Origin: Clostridia bacterium
Lineage (GTDB): Bacteria; Bacillota; Clostridia; Oscillospirales; CAG-272
Length of the DNA: 24,112 nt
Direction: 5' to 3'
NCBI GenBank assembly: GCA_900763885.1
Contig: CAAFLY010000180.1
Location: 1-24,112 of the forward strand
Below are positions 14,618 through 21,400 of the stretch, in pieces. A model generated the notes under the pieces. The model was not told the DNA's origin, did no database searches, and worked only from the letters and a program-made list of their open reading frames with translations. The stretch's first letter is position 1; the number at the start of each line of letters is the position of its first letter. A program made the translations under genes and the position numbers.

Positions 14618-15337
14618 ATGGAAATTTTACGCACAACGGAGCTGACGAAGGTATTTCACCAGGGCGATGAGGAGATTTGCGCCGTGGACCACGTGAATCT
14701 GACCGTGGAGGAGGGCGAATTCCTTGTGGTGACCGGTCGGTCCGGCTCCGGGAAGACGACGCTGCTCAACATACTCGCCTGCATCGACAAGGCGGATTCC
14801 GGTTCGGTGGTCATCGACGGGGAGGACGTGAGCGCGCTGTCGTCGTCGCAGCTGTCCGTGATCCGGCGGCGCAAGCTCGGGTACATCTTCCAGGATTTCA
14901 ACCTGCTGAACATACTGACCGCAGAGGAGAACATCAAAATGCCCGCGTTCTTAGACAGCCGCAATCCGGACAAGGAGAAGTTCACGCGCCTTGTCACGGA
15001 TCTGGGGATCGCGGATCGGCTCACCCATCTGCCGAATGAACTGTCCGGCGGTCAGAAGCAGCGGGTCGCCATCGCGCGCGCCCTCATCAATGAGCCGCAG
15101 CTCCTCCTCGCCGATGAGCCGACCGGCAATCTGGATTCCCGTACCTCCGCGGAGATCATTGACCTCCTGCTCCGCATCAACGCGTCCGGTACGGCGGTCG
15201 TTCTCGTGACCCACGACGAGGGCATCCGCCGCCGCATCCTCACCGAAGCCCCCCACGGTGTCGGCTACATCATGGAAAACGGTATCCTTACGGCGGGGAC
15301 GGGGGACGAGGGGAACGGGGGAGACGGTCGCTTTTGA
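14618..15337 (+). CDS. ABC transporter ATP-binding protein (LolD/MacB/BceA-like)
   Basis: This ATPase powers FtsX-type permeases from the cytoplasmic face. All motifs are intact: Walker A GRSGSGKTT (40-48), Q-loop Gln92 in FQDFN, signature LSGGQ (142-146), Walker B LLLADEP (162-168) with catalytic Glu167, D-loop, and switch His199. Length (239) is normal. The start follows AAGGAG at 14603-14608. It is the only ATPase in the window with four cognate-type permeases, so it probably serves several or all of them, since LolD-like ATPases act as dimers with one or two permeases. The last dozen residues (about 227-239, glycine/aspartate-rich) are not conserved family sequence. They are encoded by the G-rich end of an inserted intergenic repeat, which also provides the stop. 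Confidence 0.97.
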   Translation: MEILRTTELTKVFHQGDEEICAVDHVNLTVEEGEFLVVTGRSGSGKTTLLNILACIDKADSGSVVIDGEDVSALSSSQLSVIRRRKLGYIFQDFNLLNILTAEENIKMPAFLDSRNPDKEKFTRLVTDLGIADRLTHLPNELSGGQKQRVAIARALINEPQLLLADEPTGNLDSRTSAEIIDLLLRINASGTAVVLVTHDEGIRRRILTEAPHGVGYIMENGILTAGTGDEGNGGDGRF

Positions 15338-15519
15338 AAAAGCTCCGCAAAACTTTTATGAGGGGGTGGATTTGGGTGGAGTTTGTGCAAGTCCGTGTGC
15401 GCACCAATTTGGTGCTGTCCAAGTCCGCAGGAGATCGTTCTGGGGCGGCTCCGGGGACGGATCCGCCGTCTATTTGGAGAGATTGCGGGATATAGTTTAT
15501 TATGTAGTGGTAGAATACC
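15297..15519 (-). repeat. Dispersed intergenic repeat, copy 4 (reverse orientation)
   Basis: Reading the complement from 15519 gives GGTATTCTACCACTAC, GCAATCTCTCC, GGCGGATCC, the CACCAAATTGGTG.GCA / GACTTGCACAAAC block, CATAAAAGTTTTGCGGAGC, and the C-rich tail. The tail overlaps the last codons of the ATPase gene (15297-15337). It is a close inverted match to copy 5. Confidence 0.85.
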
Positions 15520-15594
15520 GCTATCGTGGGGTGTTTTGGTTTTAATTCCTTGTTTTCTCTAGAAGGTATTCCTCAGAAGGCAATAAAAGCAGAA

Positions 15595-15645
15595 AAAGTG
15601 CGATATACTGTCGTTTTGTGACACTGTATCGCACTTTCTTTGTTT
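15595..15645 (+). terminator. Terminator of the P3-ATPase unit, between two inverted repeat copies
   Basis: AAAGTGCGATA (15595-15605) and TATCGCACTTT (15627-15637) form a perfect 11-bp stem. It extends inward with further pairs (CTGTC region with GACA) around a TTTTG loop, followed by CTTTGTTTG. An A-rich 5' flank means it could work in both directions. The rest of 15520-15694 holds no gene. Confidence 0.8.
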
Positions 15646-15694
15646 GTCAGAAAGGAAAAGCCGCATATAAAAATCCAATAATCCCTAAGATACC

Positions 15695-15915
15695 GGTATT
15701 CTACCACTACCATAGAAAACTATATCCAGCAATCTCTCCCCGTAGAAGGCGGATCCCTCCGGGAGCCGCTCGCGAACGATCTTCTCATGTACTGGACAGC
15801 ACCAAATTGGTGAGCAAACGGACTTGCACAAACTAAATCCATGCCCACCCCCATATAAAAGTTTTGCGGAGCTTTTTCAAAAGCGACCGTCTCCCCCGTT
15901 CCCCCCGTCTCCCCA
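15695..15915 (+). repeat. Dispersed intergenic repeat, copy 5
   Basis: A full-length copy: GGTATTCTACCACTAC head, GCAATCTCTCCCCGTAGAAG, CGGGAGCCGCTCGCGAACGA, AATTGGTGAGCAAACGGACT, TAAAAGTTTTGCGGAGC, AAAAGC hairpin and CCCCGTTCCCCCCGTCTCCCC tail in register. The 16-64 part is nearly the same as copy 1. The tail ends four bases before the stop codon of the solute-binding protein on the minus strand. Confidence 0.85.
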
Positions 15916-15918
15916 GAG

Positions 15919-17427
15919 TCAATCGAAGAAATACGAGTTGGCTTTGGCGATTTGTTCGTCGAATTTGGCGGCATTGGCGGTGAGCTTGGAGACGATGTCC
16001 TCGGTTCCCTTGACGATCCCGCCGTTGACGATATCCCGGACCTTGATGTTGGAGAAGCTGAGGTAGTAGGCAAGCTCATCGAACACGAGGTGGAGCATCC
16101 GGATCGTGTCGGTGTCGCGCGCCACCTTGCCGGTCAGCGTCACATTCACGTATGCCGGAACGACCGTGTCGTGCGAAGCGGCGTTCAGGGCGTCCATGAT
16201 GTGGATTGTCCGCTCCGGATCCTGCGACGTGACCGGAATCATCTGCATAAACGGATTGACGATGATGGAGTAGTGGCGTTCCTGCGCTTCGTCGTACTTC
16301 GGGGGCGGCACCACACCGAAATCCGCCTCCATTTCCCGCAGCACACGCGACCACGCCATGCACTCCGAATAGAACAACGCCTTGTTTTCCGTGAACATCG
16401 GCTCCTGCGCCCGGTCGCCCTGCCCCTTCAGGTATTTTGTCCGTTTCGAGGAGCGCACATCGAACACGGCATCCTTCTGCGTCGCCGTCAGATGGATGAT
16501 CTTGCCGTACGCGTTCACAAACCGCTCGTCACCCGAGAGATCCGTCACCCGCCCGGTCTCCGGATCCTTGCCGATGTAGCGCTCGTTCATGCCGTACAGG
16601 AGAATGTCCGCGATCAGCTCGCCGTAGCCCACGTAGCCGTATCGGTCCGCGTCCGTCATCTCCCCGTCGCCGTCCAGATCGCTCACCACCGCCAGACACA
16701 TCTCCGTGAACTTGTCCATTGTCCATTTCCCGGAATCCACCAGCGCGTACGGATCGTCCAGATGGTTCTGCTCGATCAGCGCCTTGTTGAAAAAGAGGGA
16801 CCGGATCCCGTCAAACCGCGTCGTGTCGAAATCCCCGGTCGAGAAATACATCTTCCCGTTGACGGTCAGGTCAGAAATTGCGTTCTGATCCCACCACGAC
16901 CGGGTAAAATCTGCGCTCTGCAGCGTGTTCAGGTCGTAGAGACTGTTCTCCATCGCGATCGTAAACGCATTTTCGAGCGTCACAAGCGCAATGTCGAAAT
17001 CCCCGGTCCCCGCCTTGACCTCCTTCTTGAGCATCGCGGCGGAATCCTTCACATTGTTCTCGACAATCTTCACGTTCAGATACTCGCCAACCCGGTTGTT
17101 CCGCTCCACGAAGGCGTCCTTCACCGGTTCCCCGGTCGTGTCCTCCGGCGCGATCAGCGTGTACGAATACCATTCCGCGGTGCAGCCGTTGAGGATCGTG
17201 TACGAGGAGCCGTCGTAATTCTTCTGCGCGATCCCGGCGCGCCAGTCGTAATTCTCCTCCACCTTGGCAAGCGCGTCGGAGGCGGTGTCCGTACCCACGC
17301 TTTCGGTCTCCGCCGTGTCGGCCGCGGTCTCCGGCATCGTCTCGGCCTCTCCCTGTCCGCAGGAGGGAAGCATCTGGGCGGCAAGCAGCACGGCACAAAG
17401 GAGTGACGTTTGTACTCTTTTCTTCAT
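15919..17427 (-). CDS. Extracellular solute-binding lipoprotein (family 1 type)
   Basis: The product has 502 residues. The N-terminus MKKRVQTSLLCAVLLAAQMLPSC is a lipoprotein signal with lipobox LPSC. Cys23 would be lipidated and the mature protein anchored outside the membrane after cleavage by LspA. A Thr/Glu/Ala-rich linker (about 24-60) precedes the binding domain. Segments such as DFDIALVTLENAF, WWDQNAISDLTVNGKMYF, YALVDSGKWTMDKF and DLDGDGEMTDADRYG are typical of large Clostridial carbohydrate-binding proteins of ABC importers. The start was moved inward from a longer frame because AGGAGA lies nine bases upstream and only this start gives a lipoprotein signal. No importer permease or ATPase is adjacent, so it is an orphan here; shared use of a distant importer is likely. 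Ligand unknown. Confidence 0.9.
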   Translation of the reverse strand: MKKRVQTSLLCAVLLAAQMLPSCGQGEAETMPETAADTAETESVGTDTASDALAKVEENYDWRAGIAQKNYDGSSYTILNGCTAEWYSYTLIAPEDTTGEPVKDAFVERNNRVGEYLNVKIVENNVKDSAAMLKKEVKAGTGDFDIALVTLENAFTIAMENSLYDLNTLQSADFTRSWWDQNAISDLTVNGKMYFSTGDFDTTRFDGIRSLFFNKALIEQNHLDDPYALVDSGKWTMDKFTEMCLAVVSDLDGDGEMTDADRYGYVGYGELIADILLYGMNERYIGKDPETGRVTDLSGDERFVNAYGKIIHLTATQKDAVFDVRSSKRTKYLKGQGDRAQEPMFTENKALFYSECMAWSRVLREMEADFGVVPPPKYDEAQERHYSIIVNPFMQMIPVTSQDPERTIHIMDALNAASHDTVVPAYVNVTLTGKVARDTDTIRMLHLVFDELAYYLSFSNIKVRDIVNGGIVKGTEDIVSKLTANAAKFDEQIAKANSYFFD

Positions 17428-17489
17428 GTTGGCAATCTCCTGTGTGTGAAATGAATGATTTATTCGTTGTTTTATCAGCGGTTTGGTAT

Positions 17490-17518
17490 AGTATACCATA
17501 TTTCCGCGCGCGTTGCAA
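17490..17518 (-). promoter_or_regulatory. Promoter of the solute-binding protein gene
   Basis: Minus strand: TTGCAA (17513-17518), 17-base spacer, TATACT (17490-17495), with ATGG before the -10. It lies 63 bases upstream of the start codon. The stretch 17519-17720 up to the divergent gene's control region shows no gene. Confidence 0.78.
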
Positions 17519-17730
17519 GAGGGGACGCGTAAATTCTGCGCGGATTTTTCCCACCCCGCACGGGATCGGGCAATACGGCACACGCGGGGACGGTTTTTCC
17601 CCCACAACGATAAAAAAAGCGAAAAACCACACAGAATCGCGCACGTTCGATGTAACAAAGCCGCCTCCCCGTTCGTCTTATAAAGTGCATGAACCAAGCG
17701 ATTCCGTGCTGTGCCATATGTTTGTGCAAT

Positions 17731-17753
17731 GCGCAAATTATTTCGCGCAAATT
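17731..17753 (+). promoter_or_regulatory. Direct repeats upstream of the 17844 promoter
   Basis: GCGCAAATT occurs at 17731-17739 and again at 17745-17753, a 14-base period, ending 12 bases before the -35. The placement suits an activator site. No known consensus is matched. Confidence 0.35.
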
Positions 17754-17765
17754 CGCGGCAGATAC

Positions 17766-17794
17766 TTGACAATGCGGCTGATTTTCAGTATACT
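17766..17794 (+). promoter_or_regulatory. Promoter of the unknown membrane protein gene
   Basis: TTGACA (17766-17771), 17-base spacer, TATACT (17789-17794). The gene's ATG is 49 bases downstream. Confidence 0.85.
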
Positions 17795-17843
17795 ATATTT
17801 GTAGTCGGATCACAGAAAATCACAATCGGGAAAGGAGTCAGAC

Positions 17844-18824
17844 ATGGATCAGGAAAACAACACAGCGCGTATTTTTTGCATCGACATTCTCATCCTCCTC
17901 GCGTGCTTGGCGACCATGGCGGCGATGGCGTTCGGCGTGTCCGCTTGGGAAGCGCTCCAGCGTGAGGAATTCGACGCGTCGGTATTCGGTCTTTCGTATA
18001 AATATGCGGATGAAGTCCCGCTTATGGAGATCTATCTCTGGTGCGGCAGGGAAGACGGCGATCCGAACGCACCCCCGGAGGGAATGACGCCGCTCGGCGA
18101 TACCCAGGGGAATATCCGCGCCTTCACCCTCCGTATGCTCCGCGATAAGGTGACGGTCCACAACCTCTCGTGGGACGGATATTCGGAGAAGCAAAACGGC
18201 TTGTCGACCTATTGGATGCCCGTTTTCACGATCAAAAATACCCTCGGCGGGAAGGTGCGCGTCGCCTATGAGTACAAGGGACTCGGCGCGCTCCTCTATT
18301 CCACGGACGATCTCCGCGTCCCGGTTGACGATTGGGATGGCTGGCTGTATAAGAAGCTCCGGAAGCTCGAGATCGGCCTACCCCCGGAGTCCGTGCACAG
18401 AATGAACGTGGATGTATATACGGATCACGCGTCGGTTGGTGAACTTGACGGAAAAATGACGCTTTCGATTCCGTTCGATCCGTTCAGAGGTGGCCTATCC
18501 GCATGGACGGAGGATATGCTCTACTCCATCCCGTGCGAAACGGAGCGGTTTCTCGACCTGTATCCGTCCGCGGCAGGTGCCTGTGAGGGGATCACAAGGC
18601 AAAAGACGGTAGCGCATATGCAGGTTTACGCGTTCGATCCGGATAACCCCGCCAATGTGATTGCCACGGCGGAGCTGCGGATCGTGTACTACAAGCCGTG
18701 GCAGAGCGAGAACGGCGCGTTCACCAATGAGCAGCTGCGGTTCATGGAGGTCAACGACGTCCTGAACGCCGCGTACTGTGACATAACGGTCGCGGAATAC
18801 AAGCAAGAGGTCATCCGACAGTGA
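17844..18824 (+). CDS. Unknown protein with one N-terminal membrane anchor
   Basis: The product has 326 residues. The start follows AAAGGAG (about 17833-17838). One membrane span (residues about 10-33, FCIDILILLACLATMAAMAF) follows a short charged N-terminus, so the rest is probably outside the cell. The outside part is mixed alpha/beta-looking, with many Tyr, Trp and Asp residues and no cysteine pairs or catalytic motif I can name. I do not recognise the family. It has its own promoter and a clear terminator, so it is monocistronic, and it is divergent from the solute-binding lipoprotein. Being next to that gene or to P4 does not by itself assign a role. Confidence 0.82.
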   Translation: MDQENNTARIFCIDILILLACLATMAAMAFGVSAWEALQREEFDASVFGLSYKYADEVPLMEIYLWCGREDGDPNAPPEGMTPLGDTQGNIRAFTLRMLRDKVTVHNLSWDGYSEKQNGLSTYWMPVFTIKNTLGGKVRVAYEYKGLGALLYSTDDLRVPVDDWDGWLYKKLRKLEIGLPPESVHRMNVDVYTDHASVGELDGKMTLSIPFDPFRGGLSAWTEDMLYSIPCETERFLDLYPSAAGACEGITRQKTVAHMQVYAFDPDNPANVIATAELRIVYYKPWQSENGAFTNEQLRFMEVNDVLNAAYCDITVAEYKQEVIRQ

Positions 18825-18864
18825 AACGGGCGGCCCACGAACCGCTAAAATGACATAATATGGC

Positions 18865-18904
18865 AAAAGGATTCCATGCGCCCGCAAACGTGTGGAATCC
18901 TTTT
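18865..18904. terminator. Bidirectional terminator between 17844 gene and P4
   Basis: AAAAGGATTCCA (18865-18876) pairs perfectly with TGGAATCCTTTT (18893-18904). With an A run on one side and a T run on the other it can end transcripts of the unknown gene (plus) and of P4 (minus), whose stops lie 40 and 89 bases away. Confidence 0.9.
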
Positions 18905-18992
18905 GTGTATGATTATGCATAAGTGGCGTATATCGTCGGTGCAGCGCACGCCTGTGCTCGTCCCCCGCGGCGATCCACGCGCTGCACCAGAT

Positions 18993-19366
18993 TCACCCCC
19001 GGTCGAGCCGCCGCAGTTCCCGGATCACGGTCCCCATCACCGGGGCGACAAAGACCGCCACCACAGCGACTGCCGCGAGCAGATACCACGGGTCGTCGAT
19101 CATGCGCACCCCCAGCTTCGCCATCAGCGCGTCCGAATACCCCCGCAGTCGATAATACTCCCGCTCCATGGGGGTGACGATTGCCCAGACCGCGGCGCAC
19201 GTGAGGATCCCCGGCGGCAGCATGATCTCGACAAAGGCGGCGACGATCGAGCGGTGGGACGCTCCCTGCATGTGGAGCAGCCGGATCGTCTCACGGTGCG
19301 ACGCGGCGTAGTCGATGAGGGATAACGTGGTGATGATCGCGAAGAAGGCGAAGAGGAGTGCGGAGA
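18993..19366 (-). repeat. 374-bp near-identical segment shared with P1 (inverted copy 2)
   Basis: The 3' end of P4 matches 9321-9694 as an inverted copy with 14 mismatches, 13 of them silent. The identity stops exactly at the stop codon and does not extend into flanking DNA. Confidence 0.93.
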
Positions 19367-21116
19367 AGATCGTATACAGAATATTGTTGCCGAGCAGCTT
19401 CCGATAACCGACTTCGAATTCGTCCGCGCGATTGTCGATGAGGGCAAGATCCTCCTTGTGAAAATAATCGTACAGCCTTTCCTGCATCACGAAGCTGCTT
19501 TCTCCCTTCTCCAGCTTCACGTTGACAGACAGCACCACCTGATCGCAGATGCGCTGCAGGTAATCCTCCGGCCGGAAATAGATCCCTACACTATTGTAAG
19601 CCAGGGGTTCTTCCTTTTCCATGCCGTTTCTGTACAGTTTCTCACGCAGCACGGCGGCTTCGGTCTCGTTCAGCACCTTTTCAACCTCTAAATAGGTGAT
19701 TTCTTCACCGAATGCCCACAGCTGTAGCACATCGCCGACCTGATACCGCACCATATCCTCCTCTGTCCGCTCCAGCGGAGCCATGTATGAGGTGTTCAGA
19801 CAGTCCACGGCGACCATGTAATGCAGATTCCCGTCCTCGGCAATGTATGGCGCGCCGGTCACATCGGCACATCTGGAAACCTCCGCCCGGAATCCGGGGA
19901 GCTGTATCGTTTTTCCGGTTTCCGCGTCTACGGACGGAGGAACCTTCCGGTCGAGGATGTAGTATGGTGTAAAACCAATCTCCAGACACTGCGGAACAAT
20001 ATCCGCAATCCCCTCCATCTGCAGCAGCGGAGCCACCCGCGACACGGTAACATACCCCGACAGGTTGAGAAAGACCCGCAGCGCGTATTCGGGCGCATCC
20101 GCAAGATATTCCTCCTCCGAACGGCGAAGCTGCAGCAGCAACACAGAACCCACAAGCAGCGGCACAGCAATAAGGATGCACAAGCAAGCACGCAGCACAC
20201 GCCGTCGCAAAAACATACGGAGCAGGGCGCCCGTTTTTTGGCGGATTTTCAGAAGCGGCCGCCATCCTCCGTTTTGCAGCAGAAGCCGGATGCCGCTTTT
20301 CTGGGCGATCAAAAGCCATATCGCAAACGCCAGAAACGCGACTGCCAACAGCAGCAACAGAATCTTTGCGGCGGCGAGCCAGTTCACATCATAGATCACC
20401 CAGAGCGCGGAACGGAACGCACTGGAGGTGTTGCGCATATCCACCTGAAAGAATCGTTCGATCATGGCGCGGGATAAGGTTATGGAAACTGCCACACCAA
20501 GAGCGAGGGATATGGCGTGCAGAATGGAAAACTGTGCCAAATACAGTCCTGCGATCTGTGAGGAGGACGCGCCAATCGCGCCAAGCTGTCCGGCTTCCAC
20601 GGTGCGTTTGTCCCAATAAAGTATCTCGCAGACAGCAACGATCAGTCCCGCCATTCCGATCACCGCGATCCAGATTTTCGGCGAAAACGTGGAATGAGAC
20701 ACATCCTGTATGAACCCCTCCAGTACTTCCGTCTGAATAGCCCTGCCGGACGCGTAAACAAGATTGAAAACGAGCGGGGTGATTTCATCATACACAAGCG
20801 TTCCATATACGGGTTCCCACTGCATGGGGTAATTGGCGGTGCGATCCACATACAACTCCCCCTCGTCCCAGACAGGCAGAAGCATATCCTCGTGACCCGC
20901 AAAAATCGCCTCATCCCCCGGCTCCGCGTTGTGAATCTTGAAATTGTGATTCCGTGTATAATGATAATTTTGCTTTGCAAGTCCGTTCAGCTGGCTGGCG
21001 TCGATGATGGATAAACACAAGGGAATGGAGATCGCACAGGTGACCAGCAGCACCAGCAGCACATGCGCCCGCCACGCCCGGGTGAGGGAGCGACGTAGGT
21101 AGAGGAAATATTGCAT
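18993..21116 (-). CDS. Double-FtsX ABC transporter permease P4
   Basis: The product has 707 residues with the same eight-span layout as P1-P3: about 18-38, 148-167, 196-217, 247-271, 319-339 and three after residue 580. FtsX motif AIGASSSQIAG is near 180-190. It starts MQYFLYLRRSLTRAWRAH after AAAGGAAC. P4 is the sister of P1: they share VWD.G.LYVDRTA.P..WE near residues 82-102, and the final 123 residues are identical but for one. Between those ends the proteins differ widely, including the extracellular domain, which suggests different ligands on a common chassis. It lies opposite in orientation to the rest of the locus, with its own promoter, and has no ATPase gene beside it. Confidence 0.93.
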   Translation of the reverse strand: MQYFLYLRRSLTRAWRAHVLLVLLVTCAISIPLCLSIIDASQLNGLAKQNYHYTRNHNFKIHNAEPGDEAIFAGHEDMLLPVWDEGELYVDRTANYPMQWEPVYGTLVYDEITPLVFNLVYASGRAIQTEVLEGFIQDVSHSTFSPKIWIAVIGMAGLIVAVCEILYWDKRTVEAGQLGAIGASSSQIAGLYLAQFSILHAISLALGVAVSITLSRAMIERFFQVDMRNTSSAFRSALWVIYDVNWLAAAKILLLLLAVAFLAFAIWLLIAQKSGIRLLLQNGGWRPLLKIRQKTGALLRMFLRRRVLRACLCILIAVPLLVGSVLLLQLRRSEEEYLADAPEYALRVFLNLSGYVTVSRVAPLLQMEGIADIVPQCLEIGFTPYYILDRKVPPSVDAETGKTIQLPGFRAEVSRCADVTGAPYIAEDGNLHYMVAVDCLNTSYMAPLERTEEDMVRYQVGDVLQLWAFGEEITYLEVEKVLNETEAAVLREKLYRNGMEKEEPLAYNSVGIYFRPEDYLQRICDQVVLSVNVKLEKGESSFVMQERLYDYFHKEDLALIDNRADEFEVGYRKLLGNNILYTIFSALLFAFFAIITTLSLIDYAASHRETIRLLHMQGASHRSIVAAFVEIMLPPGILTCAAVWAIVTPMEREYYRLRGYSDALMAKLGVRMIDDPWYLLAAVAVVAVFVAPVMGTVIRELRRLDRG

Positions 21117-21164
21117 AAGATACCGTTCCTTTCTGTTTCTATGGGGGATTTGTGGATGGATTCA

Positions 21165-21173
21165 CCCCCCCCC
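21165..21173 (-). repeat. Nine-base G homopolymer in the P4 leader
   Basis: A run of nine C on the plus strand is a run of nine G in the P4 transcript leader, about 20 bases after the predicted transcription start. Such tracts can slip. It immediately precedes GTGAATCC, the start of a trivial 8-codon ORF whose significance is doubtful. Confidence 0.8.
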
Positions 21174-21195
21174 TGGTCGAGCTGTCTTTATCGAA

Positions 21196-21224
21196 AGTAT
21201 ACCATACAAATTGCGTACCGTCAA
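21196..21224 (-). promoter_or_regulatory. Promoter of P4
   Basis: Minus strand: TTGACG (21219-21224), 17-base spacer, TATACT (21196-21201) preceded by ATGG as in the P1, P3 and solute-binding-protein promoters. It is about 80 bases upstream of the P4 ATG. Confidence 0.8.
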
Positions 21225-21337
21225 TGAAATTTTCGTTATCGTGGACGTATTTCTCCCGATTGCACAACTCCAAACTGCTTTGTTTGTATAAAATAACCAA
21301 TACAGCTTTCGCGGGTGCGCACAAATCCGTCCAACAG

Positions 21338-21367
21338 AAAAACCGGCCTCTCGCGGGGTCGGTTTTT
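21338..21367 (-). terminator. Rho-independent terminator of valS
   Basis: AAAAACCGGCC (21338-21348) pairs with GGTCGGTTTTT (21357-21367) with one mismatch, giving a T run on the minus strand. It lies 34 bases beyond the valS stop. The A and T runs at both ends would let it work in either direction. Confidence 0.9.
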
Positions 21368-21400
21368 CCATAATATTCCTTTGTATATCGCGGGATCCGG

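Noticed and set aside
15297..15915. Insertion sequence bounded by inverted repeats
   Set aside because: The segment between the inverted copies has no transposase ORF, and the copies are members of a dispersed family found elsewhere singly.
15952..17406. 484-codon plus-strand ORF opposite the solute-binding protein
   Set aside because: Shadow of the lipoprotein gene; composition rich in His, Arg and Val as expected for antisense of GC-rich coding DNA.
17428..17772. Longer start for the solute-binding protein
   Set aside because: The extension would run through the gene's own promoter and bury the lipoprotein signal.
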